The notes under the pieces were generated by a model, which had not been told where the DNA came from, did no database searches, and was given only the letters and a program-made list of their open reading frames with translations. Below are positions 34,947 through 43,357 of a DNA stretch of 64,000 nucleotides, piece by piece. How positions within the stretch are numbered: position 1 is the first letter of the stretch; every line of letters begins with the position of its first letter. The position numbers were made by a program, and so were the translations under genes. The DNA comes from Pseudomonas sp. MN1F (lineage in GTDB: Bacteria > Pseudomonadota > Gammaproteobacteria > Pseudomonadales > Pseudomonadaceae), in contig NZ_VZII01000039.1 in the NCBI RefSeq assembly GCF_009391885.1, positions 1 through 64,000 of the forward strand, written 5' to 3'.

Positions 34947-35852
34947 TCAGGCGCTTTCGCGTTCCCAGACGTACAGGGTGGCCGGCGCCGGCTCCCAGAC
35001 CCTGGCCTTGTCGATGCCCGGCAGGCTGGCCAGGGCCTGGTACTCGGAGGCCATGGCCACGTAATCGTCGGTTTCGGCCAACACGGCAGGCTTGCAGGCA
35101 ATCGGGTCGCGGATCACGGCAAAGCCGTTGCGGGTGCCGATGGCGAAGGTGAAGAAGCCGTCCAGGTCTTCCAGCGCACCCACCAGGGCCTGGGCCAAGG
35201 TGTCGCCTTGCTGAAGGCGCCAGGTCAGGTAGCCGGCTGCCACCTCGCTGTCGTTGTCGGTCTCGAAGCTGATGCCTTCGCGCTTGAGCTCCTGGCGCAG
35301 GCGGAAGTGGTTGGACAGCGAGCCGTTGTGCACCAGGCACAGGTCGGCGCCGGTGGAGAACGGGTGGCTGCCTTCCATGGTCACGGCGCTTTCGGTGGCC
35401 ATGCGGGTATGGCCGATGATGTGGCTGCCCTTCATGCCGGCCAGGCCGAAGCGGCTGGAGATTTCCGCCGGCAGGCCCATGCCCTTGAGGATCTCGATGC
35501 TCTGCCCGGCGCTCATGATGCGCACCTCAGGGGCCAGTTCGCTCAGGGCCAGGCGGGCCGCGGTCTCGCTGGTGTGCACCTTGAGTACCGCCGCGCTGGC
35601 GTTCTGGAACCAGTCCAACGAACAGCCCAGGCGCCCTTCCAGCTGGCCCATCAGCGCCGCCCAGGGGTAGTTGATGTGCGTCGCCTGGAGGGTCAGCTTG
35701 ACCCAGCCATCGGCCACTTCGTCACCGTAGATGGCGAAGCCGGCGCTGTCCGGGCCACGGTCGGTCATGGCTTCGAGCATGGGTTCGAAGAGCTTGCCGA
35801 GCTGGGCTTCCAACTCCGGCTTTTTCAGGTACAGACCTACGATTCCACACAT
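34947..35852 (-). CDS. Class II glutamine amidotransferase subunit (GlxB/MgsA-like)
   Basis: A 301-residue N-terminal-nucleophile amidotransferase. Cys2 of MCGIVGLYLKK is the catalytic nucleophile; MTDRGPDSAGFAIYGD, GHTRMATES and LVHNGSLSNHFRLR are the conserved substrate and oxyanion elements. It hydrolyses glutamine (or gamma-glutamylmethylamide in the MgsA case), passing ammonia or methylamine to the FMN-barrel subunit. Confidence 0.9.
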   Translation of the reverse strand: MCGIVGLYLKKPELEAQLGKLFEPMLEAMTDRGPDSAGFAIYGDEVADGWVKLTLQATHINYPWAALMGQLEGRLGCSLDWFQNASAAVLKVHTSETAARLALSELAPEVRIMSAGQSIEILKGMGLPAEISSRFGLAGMKGSHIIGHTRMATESAVTMEGSHPFSTGADLCLVHNGSLSNHFRLRQELKREGISFETDNDSEVAAGYLTWRLQQGDTLAQALVGALEDLDGFFTFAIGTRNGFAVIRDPIACKPAVLAETDDYVAMASEYQALASLPGIDKARVWEPAPATLYVWERESA

Positions 35853-35876
35853 AAAAGGGCCTCACTACGTTCGGCA

Positions 35877-35980
35877 GCAAGCTGTAAGCGGCAAGCTGCA
35901 AGTTGTCCGTGTTGAACGGGGGTTTTGTGTTAGCCGCGCACTGCCTTTCTCTTGCAGCTCGAGGCTTGAAGCTTGCAGCT
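35877..35980. repeat. AGCTGCAAG inverted and direct repeats
   Basis: Between glnT and the amidotransferase gene, GCAAGCTG and CAAGCTGCAAG units on the left face CTTGCAGCTCGAG and GCTTGCAGCT on the right. This short dispersed repeat type is common in P. putida intergenic DNA. Confidence 0.6.
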
Positions 35981-37314
35981 CAGAAAAACTCGGTGTAGCG
36001 CTGGATTTCCCAGTCGGAGACGTGGCGGCTGTACTCCACCCACTCCATGCGCTTGAGCTTGATGAACTCGTCGACGATCTCGGCACCGAGCACCTCGCGG
36101 AACAGCGGGTCGGCCTCCAGCGCGTCGGCGGCTTCCTTGAGCGACTGCGGCAAGGTCTTGATGCCGCGTGCGGCGATCTCTTCCAGGCTCAGGTTGTAGA
36201 GGTTCTCGTTGCACATCTCGCCCGGCTCCAGCTGGCGGTCGATGCCATCGAGGCCGGCGGCGATGATCGCGGCGGTGACCAGGTACGGGTTGCAGCCGGC
36301 GTCTGGCAGGCGGAACTCCAGGCGGCCATAGGGGATGCGCACCATCGCCGAGCGGTTGTTGGCGCCATAGGCAACGAAGGCCGGGGCCCAGGTGGCACCG
36401 GACAGCGAACGGCCGACCACCAGGCGCTTGTACGAGTTGACCGTGGGTGCGGCGAAGGCACACAGCGCCGGGCCGTGGGCCAGCAGGCCGGCGGCGAAGT
36501 GGTAGGCCAGTTTCGACAGGCCCATGCCGCTGCTGTCGGAGGGGTCGTGGAACAGGTTCTTGTTGGTCGAGCTTGCCAGCGACAGGTGGAAGTGCATGCC
36601 ATTGCCGGCGCGCTTGGGGTCGGGCTTGGGCATGAACGAGCAGATCATGCCCAGGTCGTTGGCAATCTCGCCGGCGGCCATGCGGAAGAAGGTGAAGCGG
36701 TCGGCCGACTCCATGGCGTCGCTGTAGGTGTAGTTGATCTCGAACTGGCCGTTGGCGTCTTCGTGGTCGATCTGGTAGATGTCGAAGCCGACCGGTTGCA
36801 GGGCCTCGGTCAGGCGCTCCAGGAACAGCCGCGAGCGCGACAGGCCCTTGTAGTCGTAGCACGGCTTGTCGAGGTTGTCGGAAGCGTCCACCAACTGCAG
36901 CTTGCCGCCTTCGTCGCGGCGGAACAGGCTGAACTCGGGCTCAAGGCCGGTGTTCAGGGTCCAGCCCTTGTCGGCCAGGCGCTGCACCTGCTGCTGCAAA
37001 ACGTAACGGCTGTCATAGGGCCAGGGCTGGCCGTTGACATGGCCCACGCACACCACCCGGCCATAGCCCGGCTGCCACGGCACCGGGATCAGCGTAGACA
37101 AGTCGCCACGGGCCATGAAATCCGGGCCATGGGGCTCCATGCCCATGCCGCAGATGGCAAACCCGGCAAAGCCGGCGCCGTCTTCAGCCACCATCTTGAG
37201 GCCCGATACCGGCACCGACTTGGTCTTCGCCGAACCGTGGATATCGACGAACTGCGCCAACACATACTTGATGCCGTACTGGTCGAGGGTGCGCTGGGTT
37301 TCTGCTGGCAACAT
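35980..37314 (-). CDS. glnT: Type III glutamine synthetase / gamma-glutamylmethylamide synthetase-like
   Basis: A 444-residue glutamine-synthetase-superfamily enzyme of the GlnT type. N-terminal beta-grasp (QYGIKYVLAQFVDIHGSAKTKSVP), catalytic metal and glutamate motifs TGLEPEFSLF, YQIDHEDANGQFEINYTYSDA, GNGMHFHLSL, and arginine loop RIPYGRLEFRLPDAGCNPY. It joins glutamate with ammonia or, in close relatives (GmaS), methylamine, using ATP. It leads the operon with the split glutamate-synthase-like genes and is divergent from an XRE-cupin regulator. Confidence 0.88.
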   Translation of the reverse strand: MLPAETQRTLDQYGIKYVLAQFVDIHGSAKTKSVPVSGLKMVAEDGAGFAGFAICGMGMEPHGPDFMARGDLSTLIPVPWQPGYGRVVCVGHVNGQPWPYDSRYVLQQQVQRLADKGWTLNTGLEPEFSLFRRDEGGKLQLVDASDNLDKPCYDYKGLSRSRLFLERLTEALQPVGFDIYQIDHEDANGQFEINYTYSDAMESADRFTFFRMAAGEIANDLGMICSFMPKPDPKRAGNGMHFHLSLASSTNKNLFHDPSDSSGMGLSKLAYHFAAGLLAHGPALCAFAAPTVNSYKRLVVGRSLSGATWAPAFVAYGANNRSAMVRIPYGRLEFRLPDAGCNPYLVTAAIIAAGLDGIDRQLEPGEMCNENLYNLSLEEIAARGIKTLPQSLKEAADALEADPLFREVLGAEIVDEFIKLKRMEWVEYSRHVSDWEIQRYTEFF

Positions 37315-37350
37315 GGGTGATCACTCCTGGGTGAGGGGCACTAATTCCGC

Positions 37351-37377
37351 ATGGGAAACTTACTTTCCTCACAGGAA
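37351..37377. promoter_or_regulatory. Putative XRE-cupin operator, glnT side
   Basis: ATGGGAAACTTACTTTCCTC followed by ACAGGAA. GGAAA-n5-TTTCC and TTCC-n4-GGAA inverted elements lie in it, 37 bases upstream of the glnT start. Its core is repeated at 37551. Confidence 0.7.
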
Positions 37378-37428
37378 TGCAATGTGCTTGCCAACTTGTG
37401 ATCAACCCGGGTTAAGCAGCGCCTGTGC

Positions 37429-37509
37429 CGGCCTCATCGCGGCTGAAGCCGGCTCCTACAGGGACCGCGCAAGGCCCTGTAGGAGCGGCTTTAGCCGCGA
37501 TGAGGCCGG
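37429..37509. repeat. Inverted REP pair within the divergent promoter
   Basis: CCGGCCTCATCGCGGCTGAA faces its complement TTTAGCCGCGATGAGGCCGG, with CTCCTACAGGG and CCCTGTAGGAG inside. Two opposed P. putida REPs. The pair separates the two copies of the XRE operator. Confidence 0.9.
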
Positions 37510-37550
37510 ACCAGACAGCGCAAAACCTTGCAGATTTTTATGCGCTATTT

Positions 37551-37579
37551 ATGGGAAACTTGTTTTCACCTGAGGAAAG
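37551..37579. promoter_or_regulatory. Putative XRE-cupin operator, regulator side
   Basis: ATGGGAAACTTGTTTTCACC followed by TGAGGAAA, repeating the ATGGGAAACTT and CAC.GAGGAA order found at 37351 in the same orientation. It lies 80 bases before the regulator gene, suggesting autoregulation. Confidence 0.7.
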
Positions 37580-37658
37580 AAGCAGCCAATGCAGCTGCTC
37601 TTCGCACTTTCCCAGTGCGAAATCTTTATTCTTGAACTGAAACCGTGCAGGACATTCG

Positions 37659-38252
37659 ATGCCAACCGAAACCGAACCGCGCCTTCGCCTGGAGCAGTAC
37701 CTGGGCCTGCAGATCAAGCGCCAGCGCCAGGCCCAGTCGCTCAAGCTCGCCGATGTGGCACGCATCGCCGGCATCAGCCAGGGCATGCTGAGCAAGATCG
37801 AGAACGCCCAGGTGTCCACCAGCCTCGATACCCTGAGCCGCCTGTGCGATGTGCTGGGCATGCCGATGGCCAAGCTGTTCAGCCAATATGACCAGCCCGA
37901 TGGCAATGCCTTGCTGGTCAAGGCCGGTGAAGGGCTGGAGGTGGTGCGCCGCGGCACCGAGAAGGGCCATACCTACCATTTGCTCAATCACGCCAGGGGG
38001 CCGAAGAAAAACTTCGAGGCGTACATGGTGACGATGGACGACGCCAGCGAAGAGTTCCCGACCTTCGCCCACCCCGGTACCGAGTTCCTGCATTTGCTGG
38101 AGGGGGAACTGGTCTACCGCCACGGCAACCAGCTCTACCGCATGCAGGCCGGCGACAGCCTGACCTTCGATGGCGAAACCCCGCACGGCCCTGAGCAGCT
38201 GGTACAGGTACCGATCCGCCTGTTGTCGATCATGAATTACGCAGAGGAATAA
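37659..38252 (+). CDS. XRE-family regulator with C-terminal cupin
   Basis: A 197-residue regulator: helix-turn-helix domain (about residues 15-75, LGLQIKRQRQAQSLKLADVARIAGISQGMLSKIENAQ) and a C-terminal cupin sensor (HPGTEFLHLLEGELVYRHGNQLYRMQAGDSLTFDGETPHG). Such regulators commonly control polyamine, GS-like or amine-use genes (PuuR-like). Divergent from glnT with the repeated element at 37351 and 37551 between them. Confidence 0.92.
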   Translation: MPTETEPRLRLEQYLGLQIKRQRQAQSLKLADVARIAGISQGMLSKIENAQVSTSLDTLSRLCDVLGMPMAKLFSQYDQPDGNALLVKAGEGLEVVRRGTEKGHTYHLLNHARGPKKNFEAYMVTMDDASEEFPTFAHPGTEFLHLLEGELVYRHGNQLYRMQAGDSLTFDGETPHGPEQLVQVPIRLLSIMNYAEE

Positions 38253-38260
38253 GAAGGCGC

Positions 38261-38983
38261 CTACCCCCCTTCAGGCAACAGGCTGCGATCAAACATGAAC
38301 ACCCGCTCGCCCTGCGGCGTGTACTGATACAACTGCTGCGGGCGGCCCAGCCTGGGCTGGTTCTTCTCCCCGGTATCCCTCACCCACCCCAACTCGCGCA
38401 GGCGCTCCAGCCGCTTGCGCAGCGAGGTGTTGTTCACCGCCTGCCCCAGGCACGCCTGCACCGCCCCGAGCGCATCGAGTACGGTGAACTTCTGCGCCAA
38501 CAGGCACAGCGGCAGGCTGCTATACACCGTCTTCGCCGCCAACCGCTCGCGGGCCCGCTCCACCAGAAGGTTATGGTCGAACGGCAGCAGCACCTTGCGG
38601 TCAATCACGCTGTCCAGGTCGAAAAACGCCAGCTGCTCACCTTCAACCTGCTGCTGCGGGTCGAGCAATGCCAGGTAGTAGGTGCTCAACGACCACCCCC
38701 GAGGGTCGCGAAAGGCATTGCCTTCGGTGCCCACCTGTTCGAGATAGCGCGGCAGCACCAGGGCTTTCTCGCGCAGGGCGCGTTCGGCAGCGCCCTCCAG
38801 GCTGGTATCCGGGGTGCGGCCATTGACGATCACGCCAGGCAACGCCCACTGGCCGGCATGGGGTTCGCGCTCTCGACGGTGCAACAACACTTGCAGATGC
38901 TGGGCATCAGGGGCAAGGCGCAGGGCGACGATATCGACACTGGCCAGAACTTCGACTGTACTCACCGGGGGCTCCTTGTTCAT
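38261..38983 (-). CDS. nrtR: NrtR-type Nudix-winged-helix regulator of NAD metabolism
   Basis: A 240-residue protein: N-terminal Nudix-like domain (about residues 10-150, with REREPHAGQWALPGVIVNGR) whose box reads RALREKALV, so part of the catalytic REUxEE pattern is lost, then a winged helix (LGQAVNNTSLRKRLERLRELGWV). This is the NrtR architecture, where the Nudix domain senses ADP-ribose or related NAD products and the protein represses NAD genes. Divergent from pncA-pncB, its expected targets. Confidence 0.88.
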   Translation of the reverse strand: MNKEPPVSTVEVLASVDIVALRLAPDAQHLQVLLHRREREPHAGQWALPGVIVNGRTPDTSLEGAAERALREKALVLPRYLEQVGTEGNAFRDPRGWSLSTYYLALLDPQQQVEGEQLAFFDLDSVIDRKVLLPFDHNLLVERARERLAAKTVYSSLPLCLLAQKFTVLDALGAVQACLGQAVNNTSLRKRLERLRELGWVRDTGEKNQPRLGRPQQLYQYTPQGERVFMFDRSLLPEGG

Positions 38984-39039
38984 CAGCGCAATAATCCACC
39001 AGAGCGTCTAAGTATGGCAACCCGCAATAGCGTAGCAAT

Positions 39040-39051
39040 TGTCACTTGACA
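39040..39051. promoter_or_regulatory. Putative NrtR operator
   Basis: TGTCACTTGACA, a perfect TGTCA/TGACA inverted repeat with a CT centre, in the intergenic region between nrtR and pncA, about 50 bases before pncA. Confidence 0.55.
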
Positions 39052-39102
39052 CACTTACAACACCAGGTGAATTATATAGCCATTCCAGCGAGGACACCCG
39101 CC

Positions 39103-39753
39103 ATGAAGATCGCCAGTTTCGATGTCGACGCGCAGAACGGCTTCACCGCCAATGCCCCTCAGGAGCTGCCGGTGCCGGAAGGCAACGAGATCGCCCCGGA
39201 CCTCAACGCCATGGCCCAGCGCGCCGACCTGCGCCTGGGCAGCAAAGACGCCCACCCGGCCAACGCAGCCTGGGTGGTGGCCGAACCTGGCCAGATGCTG
39301 CAGCCGCTGCCCCTGGCCAACGCCGACCTGACCTGGGTCAGCCACTGCGTCCCCGGCACTCCCGGTTTCGAACTGCTGCCCGGCCTCCCTGCGCCCATCG
39401 ACTACGACTACTTCGTCTGGAAAGGCGTCGAGCCCGACCTGCATCCCTACGGCGCCTGCTACCACGACCTCGCCGAGCGCCGCTCCACCGGGGTCATCGA
39501 GTTTCTCAAGGTGCAGCAGGTGGGTGCGGTGATCGTCGGCGGCCTGGCCCTGGACTACTGCGTCAAGACCACCGCCCGGCAATTGCGCCAGGCTGGCTTC
39601 CAGGTGCTGCTGTACTTGCCAGCCTGCCGCGCCCTGACCCAGGAAGGCGCCATTACTGCCTGCGGTGCGCTGGCCGCCGAAGGCGTGATCCTGTGCGGCG
39701 ATGAAGCCGCGCTCGACTACCAGCTCACCCTGATCAAAGGGGACCGCCCATGA
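39103..39753 (+). CDS. pncA: Nicotinamidase
   Basis: A 216-residue cysteine hydrolase of the isochorismatase fold that converts nicotinamide to nicotinate. Catalytic triad candidates are D9 (FDVDAQNGF), K107 (VWKGVEPDLHPY) and C153 (GLALDYCVKTTA), in family order. The start at MKIASF is preferred over an upstream TTG. It overlaps pncB by four bases, so salvage of nicotinamide to nicotinate mononucleotide is encoded in one unit under NrtR. Confidence 0.9.
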   Translation: MKIASFDVDAQNGFTANAPQELPVPEGNEIAPDLNAMAQRADLRLGSKDAHPANAAWVVAEPGQMLQPLPLANADLTWVSHCVPGTPGFELLPGLPAPIDYDYFVWKGVEPDLHPYGACYHDLAERRSTGVIEFLKVQQVGAVIVGGLALDYCVKTTARQLRQAGFQVLLYLPACRALTQEGAITACGALAAEGVILCGDEAALDYQLTLIKGDRP

Positions 39754-40949
39754 GCGAAAGCGTTTTTGGCCCACGGATCATCCAGAACCTGCTGGACACC
39801 GACTTCTACAAGATCACCATGATGCAGGCGGTGCTGCACAACTACCCCAACGCCGAGGTGGAGTGGGAGTTCCGCTGCCGCAACGGCGAAGACCTCTCCC
39901 CTTACCTGGCAGAAATCCGCTACCAGATAGAGCAGCTGAGCGAAGTTACCGTCACCCACGACCAGCTGGCCTATCTGGAAAAGATCCCGTTCCTCAAGCC
40001 GGACTTCATCCGCTTCCTCAGCCTGTTCCGCTTCAACCTGCGCTACGTACAGGTCGGCCTGGACGCGGCCGGGCAGCTGGCGATCCGCGTGCGCGGGCCG
40101 TGGCTGCACGTGATCCTCTACGAGATCCCGTTGCTGGCGATCATCAGCGAGGTGCGCAACCGCTACCGCTATCGCGATGTGGTGATCGAACAGGTGGGCG
40201 AGCGCCTGTACCAGAAAATGGACTGGCTCAAGGCCGAGGCCAGCGCCGACGAGCTGGCCGGTTTCCAGCTGGCCGACTTCGGCACGCGGCGGCGCTTTTC
40301 CTACCGGGTGCAGGAAGAAGTGGTGTACCTGCTCAAGCACGACTTCCCCGGCCGCTTCGTCGGCACCAGCAACGTGCACCTGGCACGCGAGCTCGAACTC
40401 AAGCCGCTTGGCACCATGGCCCACGAATGGTTCATGGCGCACCAGCAACTCGGCCCACGGCTGGTCGACAGCCAGGCCGCCGCGCTGGAAGCCTGGGTGC
40501 GCGAGTACCGTGGCTTGCTGGGCATCGCCTTGACCGACTGCATCACCATGGACGCCTTCCTGAGTGATTTCGACCTGTACTTCGCCAAGCTGTTCGACGG
40601 CCTGCGCCACGACTCCGGCGACCCGCTGGTGTGGGCGGAGAAAGCCATCGCTCACTATGAACGGCTGGGGATCGACCCGAAGGGCAAGACGCTGATCTTC
40701 TCCGACGGCCTGGATTTCGCCAAGGCGCTGAGCCTGTATCGGGCGTTGCACACGCGGATCAACGTGAGCTTCGGCATTGGTACCCGGCTGACCTGCGATA
40801 TCCCGGGGGTGGAGCCGATGAACATCGTGATCAAGATGACCGACTGCAATGGCGCGCCAGTGGCGAAGATCTCCGACAGCCCGGGCAAGACCCAGTGCCG
40901 GGACGAGAATTTCGTGGCCTACATGAAGCATGTCTTCAAGGTGAGTTGA
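39750..40949 (+). CDS. pncB: Nicotinate phosphoribosyltransferase
   Basis: A 399-residue enzyme converting nicotinate and PRPP to nicotinate mononucleotide. Family features: LLDTDFYKITMMQAV at the N-terminus, ADFGTRRRFSYRVQ around the regulatory region, GTSNVHLA, and DCITMDAFLSDFD and HDSGDP at the active site. Start overlaps pncA. Full length. Confidence 0.95.
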   Translation: MSESVFGPRIIQNLLDTDFYKITMMQAVLHNYPNAEVEWEFRCRNGEDLSPYLAEIRYQIEQLSEVTVTHDQLAYLEKIPFLKPDFIRFLSLFRFNLRYVQVGLDAAGQLAIRVRGPWLHVILYEIPLLAIISEVRNRYRYRDVVIEQVGERLYQKMDWLKAEASADELAGFQLADFGTRRRFSYRVQEEVVYLLKHDFPGRFVGTSNVHLARELELKPLGTMAHEWFMAHQQLGPRLVDSQAAALEAWVREYRGLLGIALTDCITMDAFLSDFDLYFAKLFDGLRHDSGDPLVWAEKAIAHYERLGIDPKGKTLIFSDGLDFAKALSLYRALHTRINVSFGIGTRLTCDIPGVEPMNIVIKMTDCNGAPVAKISDSPGKTQCRDENFVAYMKHVFKVS

Positions 40950-40950
40950 C

Positions 40951-41061
40951 CCCGCCTGGCGCCGTCCGGATATCGTCATCACCGTTTGCGACAAGGCTGC
41001 CGGAGAAGCGTGCCCGGTGTATTTCGGCCCTGCACTGAAATCGCCCATCGGTACGCGTTGA
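40951..41061 (+). pseudogene. Remnant of an ArsC-like (LMW phosphatase-type) gene
   Basis: Immediately after pncB one frame reads RPDIVITVCDKAAGEACPVY, then GPALKSPIGTR and a stop at 41059. The first part is the internal VCDxAAGExCPV signature of low-molecular-weight-phosphatase-type arsenate reductases. There is no catalytic N-terminal half and no C-terminal half, so it is a short decayed fragment. The remaining DNA up to 41258 carries an 18-codon ATG frame at 41074 with a GAGGG site and no recognisable product. Confidence 0.65.
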
Positions 41062-41258
41062 GCAGGAGGGAAGATGATCTCTGCGGCATTACCTGATACG
41101 CCCGGAACGATACGGCACCCTCGCAGTTGATCTACGCTTTGAACAACACCGCTGATCGAAGAAACATTGCGCACGGTGGTTACAGCTATGCGCGGGTGGT
41201 AAGGGATGGCCCATTCTTCGGCTCCGCCCCCTCATCGCCATCCGCCGGGGTACCCTCC

Positions 41259-42827
41259 GTGAGATCCAAACAGCCCTTGTTTGCCGTTCTGTTTCTCACG
41301 CTGCTCTTCGGTGGCTGCACGACACCCAATGCCCCCCATGAACCCAGTCAGGCCTTGCCCGCCAACGGTTCGGCGTTCGGTCGTTCGATCCAGGCCGAGG
41401 TAGCCCCCCATCAAGGACGCTCGGGCTTTCGTCTGTTCCCGGAGAGCGCCGAGGCGTTTGCCGCCCGCGCCGAGCTGATTCGCAATGCTCAAAGCAGCAT
41501 TGACCTGCAGTACTACATCGTCCACGACGGCATCAGCACTCGGATACTGCTGCGCGAGTTACTCGTCGCTGCCGACCGTGGCGTGCGCGTGAGGATTTTG
41601 CTCGATGACACCACCAGCGATGACTTGGAGGAAACCATCGCGACGCTGGCGACGCATCCGTATATACAGATCCGAGTGTTCAATCCTCTGCATCTGGGCC
41701 GCAGTACCGTCGTGACACGCACGATGGGTCGGCTCTTCAACCTGTCGCAGCAACACCGGCGCATGCACAACAAGCTGTGGGTGGTAGACAACTGTGTGGC
41801 CATTGTCGGAGGGCGCAATCTGGGGGACGAGTATTTCGATGCCGAGCCCAACAGAAATTTTACTGACATCGACATGCTCAGTGTCGGCCCGGTCGCAGAA
41901 CAATTGGGACATGGTTTCGACGAGTATTGGAACAGTGCCCTGAGCAAGCCGATCGAGCAGTTCATAGCGTTCAAGCCGACGGGCAAAGACCTGGAAGATC
42001 TTCGGACTCGGCTGGATGCCTCGCTGGAGGAAACTCGCACTCAGCATCATGCGCTCTATCAGCAGTTGATGAGCTATACCACTCAGCCTCGCCTGAACCA
42101 CTGGCGCCGGGAATTGATCTGGGCCTGGAACAAAGCGTTGTGGGATGCGCCGAGCAAGGTCCTGGCCGATGGCGAACCCGCTCCGTATCTACTGTTGACC
42201 ACCCAGTTGGCCCCCGAACTCAACGGCGTCACCCAGGAACTTATCCTGGTTTCGGCCTACATGGTACCCGGCCAACCCGGTGTGATGTATTTGACACGTC
42301 AGGCCGACGCCGGCGTGTCGATCAGCTTGCTGACCAATTCGCTGGAGGCGACCGATGTTCCTGCGGCGCATGGTGCCTACGCGCCTTACCGCAAGACCTT
42401 GCTCGAGCATGGTGTGCAATTATTCGAGCTACGCCGCCAAGCCGGTGACCATGGCAACAGAAAGCCGCGCCTCTTTCACAAGGGTTCGTCCAACAGTTCC
42501 GATTCCAGCCTGCATACCAAGGCGATGATTTTCGACCAGCAGAAAGCGTTCATCGGCTCGTTCAATTTCGACTCACGCTCCTTGCTGTGGAACACCGAAG
42601 TCGGCGTGCTGGTCGACGATCCGAAGCTCGCCGGGCAGGTGCGTGAACTGGCGTTGCAGGGCATGGCCCCTGCCCTCAGTTATCACGCCCGGTTGCAAGG
42701 CTCCCAGTTGGTATGGGTCACCGAAGACAACGGCAAACAGCATACGTTGACCCAGGAACCGGGGAGCTGGTGGCGGCGCTTCAATGCGTGGCTCAGTAGC
42801 ACGATCGGGCTGGAGAAAATGTTATAG
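41259..42827 (+). CDS. Phospholipase D-family lipoprotein (cardiolipin synthase-like)
   Basis: A 522-residue protein with two HKD motifs, H170-N-K172-LWVVD and H419-T-K421-AMIFD, hence phosphatidyl transfer or hydrolysis. The N-terminus (VRSKQPLFAVLFLTLLFGGC) is a lipoprotein signal with lipobox LFGGC, so the protein is anchored in the envelope. GTG 41259 fits that signal; the open frame continues upstream to a TTG at 41127 without a signal. Resembles ClsC/YmdC more than ClsA. Followed within 16 bases by a small exported protein gene. Confidence 0.85.
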   Translation: MRSKQPLFAVLFLTLLFGGCTTPNAPHEPSQALPANGSAFGRSIQAEVAPHQGRSGFRLFPESAEAFAARAELIRNAQSSIDLQYYIVHDGISTRILLRELLVAADRGVRVRILLDDTTSDDLEETIATLATHPYIQIRVFNPLHLGRSTVVTRTMGRLFNLSQQHRRMHNKLWVVDNCVAIVGGRNLGDEYFDAEPNRNFTDIDMLSVGPVAEQLGHGFDEYWNSALSKPIEQFIAFKPTGKDLEDLRTRLDASLEETRTQHHALYQQLMSYTTQPRLNHWRRELIWAWNKALWDAPSKVLADGEPAPYLLLTTQLAPELNGVTQELILVSAYMVPGQPGVMYLTRQADAGVSISLLTNSLEATDVPAAHGAYAPYRKTLLEHGVQLFELRRQAGDHGNRKPRLFHKGSSNSSDSSLHTKAMIFDQQKAFIGSFNFDSRSLLWNTEVGVLVDDPKLAGQVRELALQGMAPALSYHARLQGSQLVWVTEDNGKQHTLTQEPGSWWRRFNAWLSSTIGLEKML

Positions 42828-42843
42828 GTGGGAAGGATCAATC

Positions 42844-43242
42844 ATGCGAGCGTGGGCAAAAGGCTCCGTGCGGCTTATTCGTCAACTGATGATGGCGACA
42901 GGTATTTGCCTGCTCGCGATGATCCTTGGCCTCCCCGTATCAGCCCTCTCTCAAGCCGCTAGAGAAATAAGTGGCCTGCTGGACTTCGTAGAGCACAGTG
43001 ACTGCACATTTGTTCGCAACGGAGCCGAATATCCAGGTTCCCGAGCGCGAGCGCATCTGGAACAGAAGCTGAATTATCTCGAAAGCAAGAACAGGGTGAA
43101 AAGCGCGGAAGACTTCATTGACCTTGCTGCCACTAAAAGCAGCCTGAGTGGACGTGCCTATGAGGTGCGATGCCCGGAAGGCGTGCAACCGGCAGGCATC
43201 TGGTTGCACCAGGAACTGCAAAGACAACGGGAATCCAAATAA
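42844..43242 (+). CDS. Small exported protein, DUF5329-like
   Basis: A 132-residue protein with a hydrophobic signal segment (MMATGICLLAMILGLPVSALS), then a soluble domain (EISGLLDFVEHSDCTFVRNG, YEVRCPEGVQPAGIWLHQEL) carrying two cysteines. Resembles the DUF5329 family of periplasmic proteins of unknown function. ATG 42844 follows a GGAAGG site. Likely co-transcribed with the PLD lipoprotein gene. Confidence 0.75.
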   Translation: MRAWAKGSVRLIRQLMMATGICLLAMILGLPVSALSQAAREISGLLDFVEHSDCTFVRNGAEYPGSRARAHLEQKLNYLESKNRVKSAEDFIDLAATKSSLSGRAYEVRCPEGVQPAGIWLHQELQRQRESK

Positions 43243-43304
43243 CCTGCTCTTGAGCCTGGAAGCGGCAGCTTTGAGCATGATGCGAGACCGGTGTCGTACT
43301 CCCT

Positions 43305-43331
43305 GAAAAAAGCCCGCGTGATGACGCGGGC
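43305..43331 (-). terminator. Rho-independent terminator of the PepSY gene
   Basis: GCCCGCGT-gatg-ACGCGGGC is a perfect 8-bp stem, flanked by AAAAAA on the + strand (U-run for the minus-strand transcript). Confidence 0.85.
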
Positions 43332-43357
43332 CGCTCAGAGAGCAACACCCGCCCTGA

